Below, piece by piece: positions 1 to 8,435 of a stretch of 64,000 nt of DNA. This stretch comes from Psychrobacter sp. NZS113 (lineage in GTDB: Bacteria > Pseudomonadota > Gammaproteobacteria > Pseudomonadales > Moraxellaceae): contig NZ_JADYWL010000002.1 in the NCBI RefSeq assembly GCF_015864825.1, positions 62,001 to 126,000 of the forward strand. The letters are read 5' to 3'. The first letter of the stretch is position 1. Each line of letters starts with the position of its first letter. Position numbers and translations under genes: made by a program. Below the pieces are notes generated by a model, which was given only the letters and a program-made list of their open reading frames with translations, had not been told where the DNA came from and searched no databases.

Positions 1-563
1 AGGCTAGCAGTACCTTAGCGTGCCCTGAGTTTTGGCAGCAGTTTATGGCCTCTATGCAATCATTATCACAGCCAAACTCTCAAGAGCGTGTCATGCATAC
101 AGCGTTTACGGTCGATAATGTACAGAATCAATTACGTTTTATTGTGACGCAATCTGCGCCTGAGACAGACTCAAATAACACTGCTATAAATCGTCAAGTA
201 TCTGATGATGAAAGGCTTAGTGCACAACTGATTATGGCTGTTTATGTTGCCCCAACGCAAAAGCTATTACCAAGTGTACGCTGGCTCGATAGCTGCTTTA
301 CGGATACTAGCCAAATACCTGTCAATCAACGATATAAATGGTTGCTAGCGGGGCGGCCTGCTAGCGGTTATGTCGATCCAGGTCCTTTGGTGTGCTCTTG
401 TATGTCAGTTGGAAAAAACACCATCCTCAACGCTATCACGCAGCATAGTTGTACTAGTGCGACGGCAGTGGGTAAGCAGTGCCGAGCAGGTACTAATTGT
501 GGCTCTTGCGTTGGGCAAATCAACGCATTAATCGCAGAATGTGCCCCCTTGGAACAAGCTTAG
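1..563 (+). CDS. nasA: Assimilatory nitrate reductase, C-terminal part (partial)
   Basis: The reading frame is open from the window's left edge, so this is the 3' end of a longer gene. The last ~70 residues form a BFD-like [2Fe-2S] domain: CSCM, then a spaced Cys, then CRAGTNCGSC. This domain closes the long form of the assimilatory nitrate reductase catalytic subunit (NasA/NarB), a cytoplasmic molybdopterin enzyme reducing nitrate to nitrite. The molybdopterin domains lie outside the window. The following siroheme methyltransferase gene fits, since siroheme is needed by the partner nitrite reductase. A NirB-type nitrite reductase also carries a BFD domain and is the main alternative, but the C-terminal position and the context favour NasA. 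Confidence 0.75.
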   Translation, partial: ASSTLACPEFWQQFMASMQSLSQPNSQERVMHTAFTVDNVQNQLRFIVTQSAPETDSNNTAINRQVSDDERLSAQLIMAVYVAPTQKLLPSVRWLDSCFTDTSQIPVNQRYKWLLAGRPASGYVDPGPLVCSCMSVGKNTILNAITQHSCTSATAVGKQCRAGTNCGSCVGQINALIAECAPLEQA

Positions 564-720
564 ACAGTAGTGTGGCACGTCGCTTGCAACCTTTTATAGG
601 CAACTACTGGTTGAGTGTGGTGTTATGAACAATAAGCCATTTTAGAGTAGGGGTTTATTCAAAACTTTGCTTTTAGTTGCCCATTTTGCTGTATTCACGC
701 TGTTATCAGGAGTCATCACC

Positions 721-1632
721 ATGACCAATATATCTGCCGCTACCTCAACGCATGAGACCTATCAGCTAATGGGTCAACACTGCGCAGAAAACGTGCAAAC
801 TTGCACCAAAAGAGGCACCGTGCATCTTATAGGCGCAGGATCTGGTGACCCTGAGTTATTAACCTTAAAAGCATGGCGAGTGATGCAGCGTGCAGAGGTA
901 GTGTTGTATGACAGTCTGGTGTCTGAAGATGTTTTAGATATGTGCGCGACCACTGCTGAAAAAATATTCGTTGGTAAGCGCCGCGCCAACCATGCATTGC
1001 CACAAGAGAGTATTAACGAGCTACTGGTCAAACACGCGCTGGCAGGTAAAATAGTGGTTCGTCTAAAAGGTGGCGACCCCTTTATTTTTGGACGCGGTGG
1101 TGAAGAGCTACAGGAGGTGGTGCGTCATGGCATTCATTTTGAGTCTATTCCAGGTATCACTGCCGCAAGTGCCGCTGCTAGCCGTGCAGGAATTCCACTA
1201 ACGCACCGTGACCATGCTCAGTCGGTCAAGTTTGTCACTGCTTGCAAAAAAAATGGCGCGCCTAATAATGATTATAGTGAGCTAATGGACAGCAGCCAGA
1301 CAGTTGTGTTTTACATGGGTTTGCACCGTTTGCATGAGATGACACAAGGGTTGATAGCAAGTGGACGCGACAGCGAAACGCCTTTTGCCGTTATTAGCCA
1401 TGCCAGTATGCCAACGCAGCAGGTACTTATCGGTACATTAAGTGATATCGCTGATCAGCAAGCTGAGGCAAAACTGCCAACACCTGCACTTTTAATCATG
1501 GGTGATGTGGTCGCTTTATATCATGAGTTTGCAGGCTACAACCTTGGCAATCTGGATAAAGCGTCATTTATAGACGTAAACGAAGTCATAGACAGTGAAG
1601 TTTTAGCACCCAGTCTTGAGAGTGTTGTATAA
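721..1632 (+). CDS. cobA: Uroporphyrinogen-III C-methyltransferase
   Basis: SAM-dependent methylation of uroporphyrinogen III to precorrin-2, the first committed step to siroheme. The protein of ~303 residues has the family signatures VHLIGAGSGDPELLTLKA near the N-terminus, VRLKGGDPFIFGRGGEE in the middle, and GITAASAAASRAGIPLTHR. It lacks the CysG dehydrogenase/ferrochelatase half, so it is the single-domain type. The frame is open from a TTG at 667, but ATG 721 is preceded by CAGGAG at a good distance and is preferred; this leaves an unusually long leader before the VHLIGAG start of the domain. It follows the nitrate reductase gene by ~160 bp and probably belongs to the same assimilation operon. 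Confidence 0.9.
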   Translation: MTNISAATSTHETYQLMGQHCAENVQTCTKRGTVHLIGAGSGDPELLTLKAWRVMQRAEVVLYDSLVSEDVLDMCATTAEKIFVGKRRANHALPQESINELLVKHALAGKIVVRLKGGDPFIFGRGGEELQEVVRHGIHFESIPGITAASAAASRAGIPLTHRDHAQSVKFVTACKKNGAPNNDYSELMDSSQTVVFYMGLHRLHEMTQGLIASGRDSETPFAVISHASMPTQQVLIGTLSDIADQQAEAKLPTPALLIMGDVVALYHEFAGYNLGNLDKASFIDVNEVIDSEVLAPSLESVV

Positions 1633-1710
1633 GTTGAAGAACGTCTAATAAAACAATCCTAAAAGTGTCTACAGCTAATCATCTCATACTGGGTTAAAAC
1701 GGGCAGAAAG

Positions 1711-2793
1711 CTAAAACCAGAATTTAACCCCCGCAGTCAAACTACTGCTATCAACCGATTCATCTTCCTGACGTCGTTGACCACGAGCCTTGCCAAGCGC
1801 TGTCTCATAACTAACACCCACATAAGGGGCTAGCTGGCGACTGAACGTCTCATAAGTCAGCCTAACCTCAGCTTCCATCTCATTAAAGCCCTTGGTAATA
1901 CCATTATCATGGTCATCTTTACTAAAGGCAGTCAATCCCATCTCCGGTATGACCACCCAATGCTGATCCAAACGCCATTCGTACTCTGCACCCAAATCAA
2001 GACGAAGTTGACCATCGGTATATAAGTAGGCTCTCGCATCTGTTTCGATGAAATACGGCGCGGTGCCGACAATACCTGCCATCACTGCAGCGTTATCGTT
2101 TTCAGTATCGTAAGCGACACCAGCTTCACCATTCCAAAAAATGCTCAGTGGTTTCCAATAAGCAAGGGAGCTCAAGCTATCTATTTCTTTATCATCTTTA
2201 GTCTGAGCACTACCTTCGGTACGTAGTCTTATACGATTGCTATCAGTACCATACCAACCCGTCGCCTCAAAGTTGATTTGGTCTTCATCAAACTGATAGC
2301 CCAAGTCGTCTACTGACACTCCCCATAATGGCATGCTGCCCATCATCATTGGCTTACCATACTGCCCGTAGGGAACCCCATTTGAGTAGTCTGGACTACG
2401 AGCATCAGCTGGTGGCTGCCCGCCTTGCATACCAGACATGTCCATACTGCCATGATCCATATCAGACATATCGCCTGACATGTCCATGCCGCTATGATCC
2501 ATACCAGACATATCACCTGACATATCCATGCCGCTATGATCCATACCTGACATATCCATACTGCCATGATCCATGCCAGACATGTCGCCTGACATATCCA
2601 TGCCGCTGTGATCCATATCAGACATGTCGCCTGACATATCCATGCCACTGTGGTCCATATCAGACATATCGCCCGACATATCCATACCGCTGTGATCCAT
2701 ATCAGACATCTCAGCAGCAGTGGCAAAAGAGGATGTGAGCAAGACTAGCGATGACAAACCAATGAATGGCAGATTTTTCTTAGATATTTTCAT
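1711..2793 (-). CDS. copB: Copper resistance outer-membrane protein CopB
   Basis: A ~360-residue periplasmic/outer-membrane protein with a signal peptide ending at SSFATAA. Residues ~28-122 are a tandem Met/His/Asp-rich array built on a 14-residue unit (MSDMDHSGMDMSGD and variants), a likely Cu(I)/Cu(II) sponge. The C-terminal ~220 residues match the CopB/PcoB beta-barrel domain (YGTDSNRIRLRTEG, GAEYEWRLDQHWVVIPEMG, ending ...LTAGVKFWF with a terminal Phe typical of outer-membrane proteins). The start at 2793 is chosen because GAGG lies 8 nt upstream; an in-frame ATG at 2805 overlaps that ribosome site. It is the last gene of the copper operon, 25 bp behind copA. Confidence 0.9.
   Translation of the reverse strand: MKISKKNLPFIGLSSLVLLTSSFATAAEMSDMDHSGMDMSGDMSDMDHSGMDMSGDMSDMDHSGMDMSGDMSGMDHGSMDMSGMDHSGMDMSGDMSGMDHSGMDMSGDMSDMDHGSMDMSGMQGGQPPADARSPDYSNGVPYGQYGKPMMMGSMPLWGVSVDDLGYQFDEDQINFEATGWYGTDSNRIRLRTEGSAQTKDDKEIDSLSSLAYWKPLSIFWNGEAGVAYDTENDNAAVMAGIVGTAPYFIETDARAYLYTDGQLRLDLGAEYEWRLDQHWVVIPEMGLTAFSKDDHDNGITKGFNEMEAEVRLTYETFSRQLAPYVGVSYETALGKARGQRRQEDESVDSSSLTAGVKFWF
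2428..2712 (-). repeat. In-frame 42-bp tandem repeats encoding Met/His metal-binding units
   Basis: Inside copB, roughly seven copies of a 42-bp unit encode M-S-x-M-D-H-S-G-M-D-M-S-G-D, with shorter variants (MDHGSMDMSG). The near-identity of the units at DNA level suggests copy number can change by slippage or recombination, which would alter metal-binding capacity without breaking the frame. Confidence 0.9.
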
Positions 2794-2818
2794 AATAAGC
2801 CTCATATTTGAAGGTTTG

Positions 2819-4519
2819 TTAAACGACGGCAACTTCTCGGAACATACCAGCTTCCATGTGATAAAGCAGATGGCAATGCCACGCCCATCGTCCAAATTCA
2901 CCCGTCACATCAAAGCTAATCTTTTGCGCAGGCTGCACCACAATTGTATGTTTACGTACCTGAAAGTCTCCAGATGGCGTGCGCAAATCACTCCACATTC
3001 CATGCAAGTGCATCGGATGATTCATCATAGTGTCATTGACTAAGGTAATACGTACGCGCTCGTTTGGCTTAATATTGACAGGCGTTGCATCCTTAAACAT
3101 GACACCATCTAGAGCCCAAATATAGCGCTCCATGTTACCCGTTAAATGTAGCTCGATCTCTCGGGTAGGCTTACGCTGCTCTGCAAATATGGCCTCATCG
3201 ACAGAGCGCAGCTGACTATAATTCAGCACCTCTCGATTGATATTGCGCAGATTAATACCGGGATCATCGAGGTTCATACGTGGACTGTCGACACGCATAT
3301 CAGATTTAAAGTCATACTCAGTCTTAGCATGCTTTGCTTTGTGGCCTTTGTCACCCATCGCACCCATCATATCGGCCATGGTTAGCCATTCGATTTTATC
3401 CATAGCAGGTATTGCAGCACGTGCGCCTTTTTTGGTAGCAAGCGTTGCTGCAACATAACCTGAACGGTCTATGTTTTGGGCAAATATCGTATGCGCATCT
3501 TTGGTCGGGGTGACGATGACATCATAAGTCTCAGCAACGCCAATACGGAAATCATCAATATCGACGGGTGCGACATCATTGCCATCCGTTGAGACGACGG
3601 TCATCTTCAGACCTGGTATACGCACATCAAATATCGTCTGTGCTGAGCCATTGATAAAGCGTAGTTTGACGGGCTGTCCCGCTTTCACTAGTTGTGTCCA
3701 ATTGGCTGCTGTGGTCTTACCATTCATCAGATAAGTAAAGGTTTTTTCACCAGACAAATCCGTGAAATCTGTCGGCATCATGCGCATCTGATTCCACATT
3801 TTGCGCTTGTCGTGAGCGGCTTCTAGATCTGTTGCTGCAATATCGGCCAGCAGCTTTTTGAAGTCTGGTAGATGATAATTGTCAAAGTCTGCACGCTGCT
3901 TTAAAAGCTTCAAGAGATTATGCGGATCGCGGTGCGTCCAATCACTCAGCACGATTACATGGTCTTCTTCGATAGGATGACGTTCGCGACCTTTAGGCTC
4001 AATAACGATAGCGCCGAGCATACCAGTTTGTTCTTGGAACCCGCTGTGTGAGTGATACCAATAAGTGCCTGATTGCACCAGTTTGAATGTATAGGTAAAG
4101 GTGCTGTTCGCAGGAATACCATCAAAGCTAATACCTGGCACACCGTCCATCTCAAATGGAACGAGCAAACCATGCCAATGGATAGAGGTTGATTCATCCA
4201 TCTGATTATGAACACGTATCACCACGGTATCGCCTTCACGCATCTTTAGCGTTGGTGCTGGCAGCGAGTCATTGATGAGTGTCGCCATGCTCTTTTTACC
4301 GTTCACAATAGCGGACTGTTTACTGACGTATAAATCAAACTCTGTACCGGTTAGAATGGGTACGATATGGTCAGATTTATCACTGTTGACGGCTACATTT
4401 TGCTGCCCTTTACCGAGCGCACTATTGGCAATAGACGGCAGCGTGGACAGCATGGATGCCCCTAATAGAGTAGAGGACCCTGTCAAAAAACGCCTGCGGT
4501 TAAGCATACTCTTGTTCAT
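2819..4519 (-). CDS. copA: Multicopper oxidase, copper resistance protein CopA
   Basis: A 566-residue periplasmic multicopper oxidase (PcoA/CopA type) that oxidises and sequesters copper. A twin-arginine signal (NRRRFLTG followed by a hydrophobic stretch) marks Tat export with copper inserted. Copper ligands are visible in order: HWHG (~118), HSHSG (~155), HPMHLHGM (~501-508) and HCHLLYHMEAGM (548 to near the C-terminus). A Met/His-poor middle contains MADMMGAMGDKGHKAKHAK, a possible extra metal site, shorter than the Met-rich insert of many CopA proteins. It is followed closely by copB and preceded by a DUF411 gene, a normal arrangement for environmental gammaproteobacterial copper operons. 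Confidence 0.95.
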   Translation of the reverse strand: MNKSMLNRRRFLTGSSTLLGASMLSTLPSIANSALGKGQQNVAVNSDKSDHIVPILTGTEFDLYVSKQSAIVNGKKSMATLINDSLPAPTLKMREGDTVVIRVHNQMDESTSIHWHGLLVPFEMDGVPGISFDGIPANSTFTYTFKLVQSGTYWYHSHSGFQEQTGMLGAIVIEPKGRERHPIEEDHVIVLSDWTHRDPHNLLKLLKQRADFDNYHLPDFKKLLADIAATDLEAAHDKRKMWNQMRMMPTDFTDLSGEKTFTYLMNGKTTAANWTQLVKAGQPVKLRFINGSAQTIFDVRIPGLKMTVVSTDGNDVAPVDIDDFRIGVAETYDVIVTPTKDAHTIFAQNIDRSGYVAATLATKKGARAAIPAMDKIEWLTMADMMGAMGDKGHKAKHAKTEYDFKSDMRVDSPRMNLDDPGINLRNINREVLNYSQLRSVDEAIFAEQRKPTREIELHLTGNMERYIWALDGVMFKDATPVNIKPNERVRITLVNDTMMNHPMHLHGMWSDLRTPSGDFQVRKHTIVVQPAQKISFDVTGEFGRWAWHCHLLYHMEAGMFREVAVV

Positions 4520-4617
4520 AATAATTTACCTAACTTAATCCATGAAATAGGAGTTGAGTCTATATAACTGTTGGCTCATTAATAGAACAGAATGAGCTAT
4601 GTAAAGTGTTAATCAAA

Positions 4618-5265
4618 CTATAATTGCTGCTGCGGTGTGTCAATAGTTGCATAAATAGCTGTTGAGCCATCTTTGTTAAGCTGCATCACTTTATATGGCA
4701 TAAACTTATCCTGATATTCCATACCAGGGCTACCGACTGGCATGCCAGGTACGGCAAGACCGATCGCATCACTTGGCGGGTTTTTTAGGAACTGCGCCAT
4801 ATATTTGGCAGGGACATGGCCTTCAAAAACGTAGCCATCAGTAGTGACGGCGGTATGACAAGAGCGCATTTGCTGCGGTACGCTGTAGCGCTCTTTAAAC
4901 AGGGACAAATCTTCAACATTTTGTGCGGTTGCGTTTAGGCCATGACCTTCGGCATAACCGACCCATTCTTTACAGCAGCCACAATTGGCATCTTTATAGA
5001 CAGTAGCTGACACATTTCGCAAAATAGTTGATTGGGTATCTGAATGAGCACTGATAGGTATTATTTCGGCTTGTGGTTGCTCTCCTGGCTCAGTTTTTTG
5101 CGTAGCGGTAGTTGGCTCAGTCGCTGGTGTTGAGTCAGTAGCAGCGGCGTTAGGTTGATTACAAGCGGCAATCGCTAGCGATAATGGCAAGACCACGAAC
5201 GCTGAGAGCACACGGCCAGATAACAGGTTGTGTTCACTAGAAAATATATTAGTATAGCGTCTCAT
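4618..5265 (-). CDS. DUF411 copper-associated lipoprotein
   Basis: A ~215-residue protein whose C-terminal ~125 residues match the DUF411 metal-associated family: YKDANCGCCKEW, then SCHTAVTTDGYVFEGHVPA, then GLAVPGMPVGSPGME. The conserved Cys residues and Met-rich loop suggest copper binding or delivery in the periplasm. The start at 5265 has AGGAGTGG upstream. The N-terminus carries a hydrophobic segment ending in the lipobox L-A-I-A-A-C (Cys35), followed by a Thr/Glu/Pro-rich linker, so an outer-membrane lipoprotein is likely. It lies between the cytochrome c gene and copA in the leftward copper operon. The exact biochemical role of DUF411 is not established. Confidence 0.85.
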   Translation of the reverse strand: MRRYTNIFSSEHNLLSGRVLSAFVVLPLSLAIAACNQPNAAATDSTPATEPTTATQKTEPGEQPQAEIIPISAHSDTQSTILRNVSATVYKDANCGCCKEWVGYAEGHGLNATAQNVEDLSLFKERYSVPQQMRSCHTAVTTDGYVFEGHVPAKYMAQFLKNPPSDAIGLAVPGMPVGSPGMEYQDKFMPYKVMQLNKDGSTAIYATIDTPQQQL

Positions 5266-5404
5266 AAAACCACTCCTAAGCGTCTGTCTGACGATCAAAT
5301 TTATAAAAATTAAAGCCGTAACACTGACCAAAGTAGTACTGGTAAGGCTTAAAACGCAAATTGCAAAAAGCAGCACCATTGAGCACTGCATCTCTTACGA
5401 AAAA

Positions 5405-5998
5405 TCAATGTTGCATTCCGGATCCATCACCTGACATATCCATCTCACCATCAAATGACATGCCCAACATATCATCGTCTATCCTAGTCGTTAACATGGT
5501 GTACTGGGCTTCATTTAATTCAGGTAACGATCTGATAAAAGCGACCATTGCCCACATTCTATCATCATCGTGCGAAGCGCCCCATGCTGGCATACCTGAT
5601 GCCATAATACCGTGTTTAATGGCCCAAAAAGCTTGCTGAGCACCGGCATCGGTCTTATAGCGTTCAACCAATTCAGTATTGGTAAAATTGGGCGGCTTAG
5701 GATATAAACTTGCACTAAAATCAGTGTTTTCTACCCCAGGAGATAAGTGACAGCCTGCACACATATCTTTGTAATCGGCACCGCCCGAGCTGATCATGTC
5801 TGTCTTTTCTAAGTTTGGAACCGTAATGTCCTTACTAGCATTTGCTATTGAACGTGTACGTGCCGTTTCTAAAAAATTGTAAACCAGCGGACTATGGGCT
5901 TGATCAGCGCCGATATTTATCACACCACTGGTCACCACAATAAAAATGCCCACAATAGCGATAAAGACAGTAAACAGTATTCCTAGTAAAAACTTCAT
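5405..5998 (-). CDS. Membrane-anchored class I cytochrome c
   Basis: A 197-residue protein with an N-terminal membrane anchor (residues 1-25) and one c-type haem site, CAGCH at ~80-84. A plausible axial Met lies in ASGMPAWGASHDDD at ~130-140. The C-terminal tail is Met/Asp-rich (DDDMLGMSFDGEMDMSGDGSGMQH), echoing the CopB repeats and suggesting copper contact. It faces the periplasm and may pass electrons to or from the CopA oxidase or sense copper redox state; that role is inferred from position only. A good AGGA ribosome site precedes the ATG. Monohaem cytochromes of this sort recur in Psychrobacter/Acinetobacter copper islands. Confidence 0.85.
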   Translation of the reverse strand: MKFLLGILFTVFIAIVGIFIVVTSGVINIGADQAHSPLVYNFLETARTRSIANASKDITVPNLEKTDMISSGGADYKDMCAGCHLSPGVENTDFSASLYPKPPNFTNTELVERYKTDAGAQQAFWAIKHGIMASGMPAWGASHDDDRMWAMVAFIRSLPELNEAQYTMLTTRIDDDMLGMSFDGEMDMSGDGSGMQH

Positions 5999-6102
5999 AG
6001 GTTTGTCCTAAAAATCCATTTTATTAATACCTAACTACGGCTCGACAAAACCATCTAACAATAATATTAAATTTCTACGATCCACTTCTATTAGATCAAT
6101 GT

Positions 6103-6363
6103 TTAAGAGTCACTTTTACTAGCAACACAGTGTTTTTTATACATAGCTTTCATTTTTTCCATATTGGCCATCATTGCTTTCATTGATGGATCGTTCATAT
6201 CCATCTTGCTATGATCCATTTTTTCCATCATTTGCATGTGCTTTTCCATTTTTTCACAATTCATTTGATCTTTTTCAGCATGCATTTTTGGATCATGTGC
6301 CATAGCAGAGGTTGAAACAACTAAGGCAACAGCTGTTGCTACGATTGATTTAGATAACCACAT
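6103..6363 (-). CDS. Small secreted Met/His-rich copper-binding protein
   Basis: An 86-residue protein with a clear Sec signal peptide (MWLSKSIVATAVALVVSTSAMA). The mature part is dominated by Met, Lys, His and Asp (KMEKHMQMMEKMDHSKMDMND) with two Cys residues. It resembles periplasmic copper-buffering peptides such as CopK/CopM-like proteins, but I do not recognise a named family. The start at 6363 has AAGGA upstream; the open frame extends further but lacks a ribosome site. It is the first gene of the leftward copper operon, ~100 bp downstream of a perfect CopR-type box, so it is probably the most strongly copper-induced product. Confidence 0.75.
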   Translation of the reverse strand: MWLSKSIVATAVALVVSTSAMAHDPKMHAEKDQMNCEKMEKHMQMMEKMDHSKMDMNDPSMKAMMANMEKMKAMYKKHCVASKSDS

Positions 6364-6462
6364 AATTAATCCTTTTTTGGTTTGATAATAGTATCGATAG
6401 TTGAAATTATTGAATCTGTTTAAAGTATAAATAAAAGTTTCTGACAGGAGCATGACTGCAAA

Positions 6463-6478
6463 ATGACAATATTGTCAT
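6463..6478 (-). promoter_or_regulatory. CopR/CusR copper box
   Basis: ATGACAATATTGTCAT is a perfect 16-bp palindrome. It matches the known box of the CusR/CopR/PcoR response regulators (ATGACAA-N2-TTGTCAT). It lies 100 bp upstream of the first gene of the leftward copper operon, with a TATACT-like -10 between box and gene (around 6423-6428). This implies control by a CopRS two-component system, which is not encoded in the window. Confidence 0.8.
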
Positions 6479-6763
6479 CTTGCAGATTTTGAGCAATGCT
6501 AAAAGAGTAGTGGGCTTGGTAGACTTATAACTTGAAAAAGAATTTGTCATGACCAAAAAGAGATAGAGTGACAGCGTTAAATCAAATTAGAAGCATTCAT
6601 GCAGTTATTGGGTGATAAGGTCAGTCTGAGTGTGGTTGTTTAGTATTCGGGTTAGAAATAGCGACGAATACGTTATCCAACTGGTAGAACCAAGCGATTG
6701 GAAGTAAACTATTTGATGGCGTTGCTAGAGCGAAACAGGCTGGCGCACTCCATTACATCTTTA

Positions 6764-6857
6764 TATAGTCGGTTCAATATAATTTGGATACAAGGAAGCC
6801 GAGGGAAAGTACTACAATTAGTAGACTAAGCGAGACTGACACCGTATCCAATTTATA
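6764..6857 (+). repeat. Dispersed ~93-bp repeat, copy 1
   Basis: Shares the core GATACAAGGAAGCCGAG and the flanking pattern with copies at 28531-28623 and 50924-51016 (both in the opposite orientation). In copies 1 and 3 the element continues into TTATAGAGGATTG, which also occurs alone near 18944. It occupies most of the right half of the 550-bp gap between the copper box and the carboxypeptidase gene; in the rest of that gap (6479-6763) I see no gene. Confidence 0.6.
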
Positions 6858-6914
6858 GAGGATTGACTACATGCTTTTTAAGGCACAACTATAATGATTT
6901 ATTAAGGAAAGACT

Positions 6915-8042
6915 ATGCATATCACGGCTAATTTTGATGCAGGTAATATTGATATTATTAATTTAGACGATAAAAAAGACATTCAATTAGCGATTCGTCC
7001 AGACGTTGGCAAAGAGTTTTTTCAGTGGTTTAACTTTCGTCTATCCGGTCAGATAGGCGAGCAGTACGTTCTCAATATTATGAATGCCGGTGAGGCCTCT
7101 TATCTGGAAGGATGGGAGGATTACCAAGCAGTTGCGTCTTATGACCGTCAGGAATGGTTTCGTCTGCCAACCTCTTATACAGATGGCAAATTAACCATCG
7201 TGGCAGAGCTGGAGTGCGAAACCATTCAAATTGCTTATTTTGCGCCCTACAGCTATGAGCGTCACCAAGATTTATTGGCGGCAGTACAAATGCATCCATT
7301 GGTAACGCTAGAGCATTTAGGCGAAACCCTTGATAAGCGCGACTTGACGCTAGTTAAAATTGGTGATGGGGCTGCTAACAAGCGCAATATATGGATTACC
7401 GCTCGTCAGCACCCTGGTGAAACGATGGCTGAATGGTTGGTCGAGGGTTTATTGTATGGCTTGTTAGACAGTGATAATGCGACAGGCAAACAGTTACTAG
7501 ACAAAGCAAACTTCTACATCGTTCCTAATATGAATCCCGACGGTAGCGTGCGCGGACACCTGCGTACTAACGCGGTAGGAACCAATTTAAACCGTGAATG
7601 GGAAAGCCCAAGCTTAGAGAAAAGCCCTGAAGTATTTCATGTGATTAATAAAATGAAAGAAACCGGCGTTGATCTCTTTTATGACGTGCATGGCGATGAA
7701 GCACTGCCGTATGTATTCCTTGCAGGCTCTCAAGGTACACCCAGTTATAGTGACCGTCTCGCACATTTACGTGATAAATTTTCAGACGTATTAAAGTTAG
7801 CCAGTGCTGACTTTCAGTCTGAGGTTGGCTATGAGATTGATGCACCGAGTGCTGCCAATATGACGGTTGCAACCAATTGGGTTGCTGAGCATTTTGATTG
7901 CCTTGCTAATACGTTAGAGATGCCATTCAAAGACAATGACAATCTGCCTGATGAGGAGATGGGTTGGTCACCAGAGCGCTCTGCTAAATTAGGTGAAGCG
8001 TCATTAGTAGCTATGCTTGCCGTGGTGGATGATTTGCGTTAG
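6915..8042 (+). CDS. M14-family zinc carboxypeptidase (cytosolic type)
   Basis: A 375-residue metallopeptidase without signal peptide. The N-terminal ~115 residues form the beta-sandwich domain of cytosolic M14 carboxypeptidases (AGTPBP/CCP-like). The catalytic part shows zinc ligands His166 and Glu169 in RQHPGETMAEW and His259 in YDVHGDE, the substrate Arg in NLNREW, and the catalytic Glu335 in NTLEMPFK. Length and motifs agree with the bacterial enzymes close to eukaryotic deglutamylases; natural substrates in bacteria are not known. AAGGAAAG precedes the ATG. It is monocistronic, closed by the hairpin terminator at 8088-8126. Confidence 0.85.
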   Translation: MHITANFDAGNIDIINLDDKKDIQLAIRPDVGKEFFQWFNFRLSGQIGEQYVLNIMNAGEASYLEGWEDYQAVASYDRQEWFRLPTSYTDGKLTIVAELECETIQIAYFAPYSYERHQDLLAAVQMHPLVTLEHLGETLDKRDLTLVKIGDGAANKRNIWITARQHPGETMAEWLVEGLLYGLLDSDNATGKQLLDKANFYIVPNMNPDGSVRGHLRTNAVGTNLNREWESPSLEKSPEVFHVINKMKETGVDLFYDVHGDEALPYVFLAGSQGTPSYSDRLAHLRDKFSDVLKLASADFQSEVGYEIDAPSAANMTVATNWVAEHFDCLANTLEMPFKDNDNLPDEEMGWSPERSAKLGEASLVAMLAVVDDLR

Positions 8043-8087
8043 TTTTATTCCAGTAAGAGAAAATTCCAACGTTTTTTTTATCAGTGT

Positions 8088-8126
8088 AATGCCATTAACA
8101 TCACAACGATATTAATGGCATTTTTA
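8088..8126 (+). terminator. Rho-independent terminator after the carboxypeptidase gene
   Basis: An 11-bp perfect stem (AATGCCATTAA pairing with TTAATGGCATT) is followed by a T run, 46 bp past the stop codon. Confidence 0.8.
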
Positions 8127-8186
8127 GGTTTGAGATAACACGAAATTGCGCTTATGGACCGTTTGATAATGCTCAAATTAAAGACA

Positions 8187-8212
8187 GCCAATACGATGAA
8201 AAATGTATTGGC
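8187..8212 (-). terminator. Hairpin downstream of the leftward oxidoreductase unit
   Basis: GCCAATAC pairs perfectly with GTATTGGC around a 10-nt loop. Read leftward it is followed by TGTCTTTAATTT, a weak T tract, so it may end transcription of the ADH-like gene and the nitroreductase remnant. Confidence 0.5.
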
Positions 8213-8243
8213 TTATAGTATTTAGGCTTACTTTTATGAATGG

Positions 8244-8435
8244 TTAAGCCTTAATGAAAATAGCCTCTTCACTCAAGCGTGACTTGGATATTTTTGGATT
8301 AAAGTCATCCTCATGATGGTAGTCAAATGAGATGACGACCATCGTAGAATAGCCTTTGCTACGCAGGTCAAACTCGTCATCAATTGCTTTTAAATCTATC
8401 CCTTCTATCGGCACGATATCAATACTTAACAGACC
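8244..8435 (-). pseudogene. Nitroreductase (NfsB-like) C-terminal remnant
   Basis: The ~60-codon frame encodes DIVPIEGIDLKAIDDEF, then GYSTMVVISF, then HHEDDFNPKISKSRL. This lines up with the C-terminus of NfsB-type NAD(P)H nitroreductases (VPIEGFD..., KGYTSLVVV..., VEDFNATLPKSRLP in E. coli, from memory). The normal protein is ~215 residues, so the N-terminal ~70%, including the FMN-binding start, is gone. The remnant's left part overlaps the 3' end of the neighbouring ADH-like gene in another frame, so the deletion joined it directly to that gene. No ribosome site is seen before the first Met, so it is probably not expressed as a functional protein. Confidence 0.7.

Noticed and set aside
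1690-1732. GGGTTAAA...TTTAACCC hairpin as a bidirectional terminator between cobA and copB
   Set aside because: The stem is only 8 bp, the loop is long and it overlaps the copB stop codon; too weak to call.
2328-2738. Cys/Tyr-rich ORF antisense to copB
   Set aside because: It is a mirror of the 42-bp repeat array; the copB frame has the signal peptide, ribosome site and barrel domain.
6479-6763. Possible copR remnant right of the copper box
   Set aside because: Short open stretches (for example one reading SDEYVIQLVEPSDW) show no response-regulator motif.
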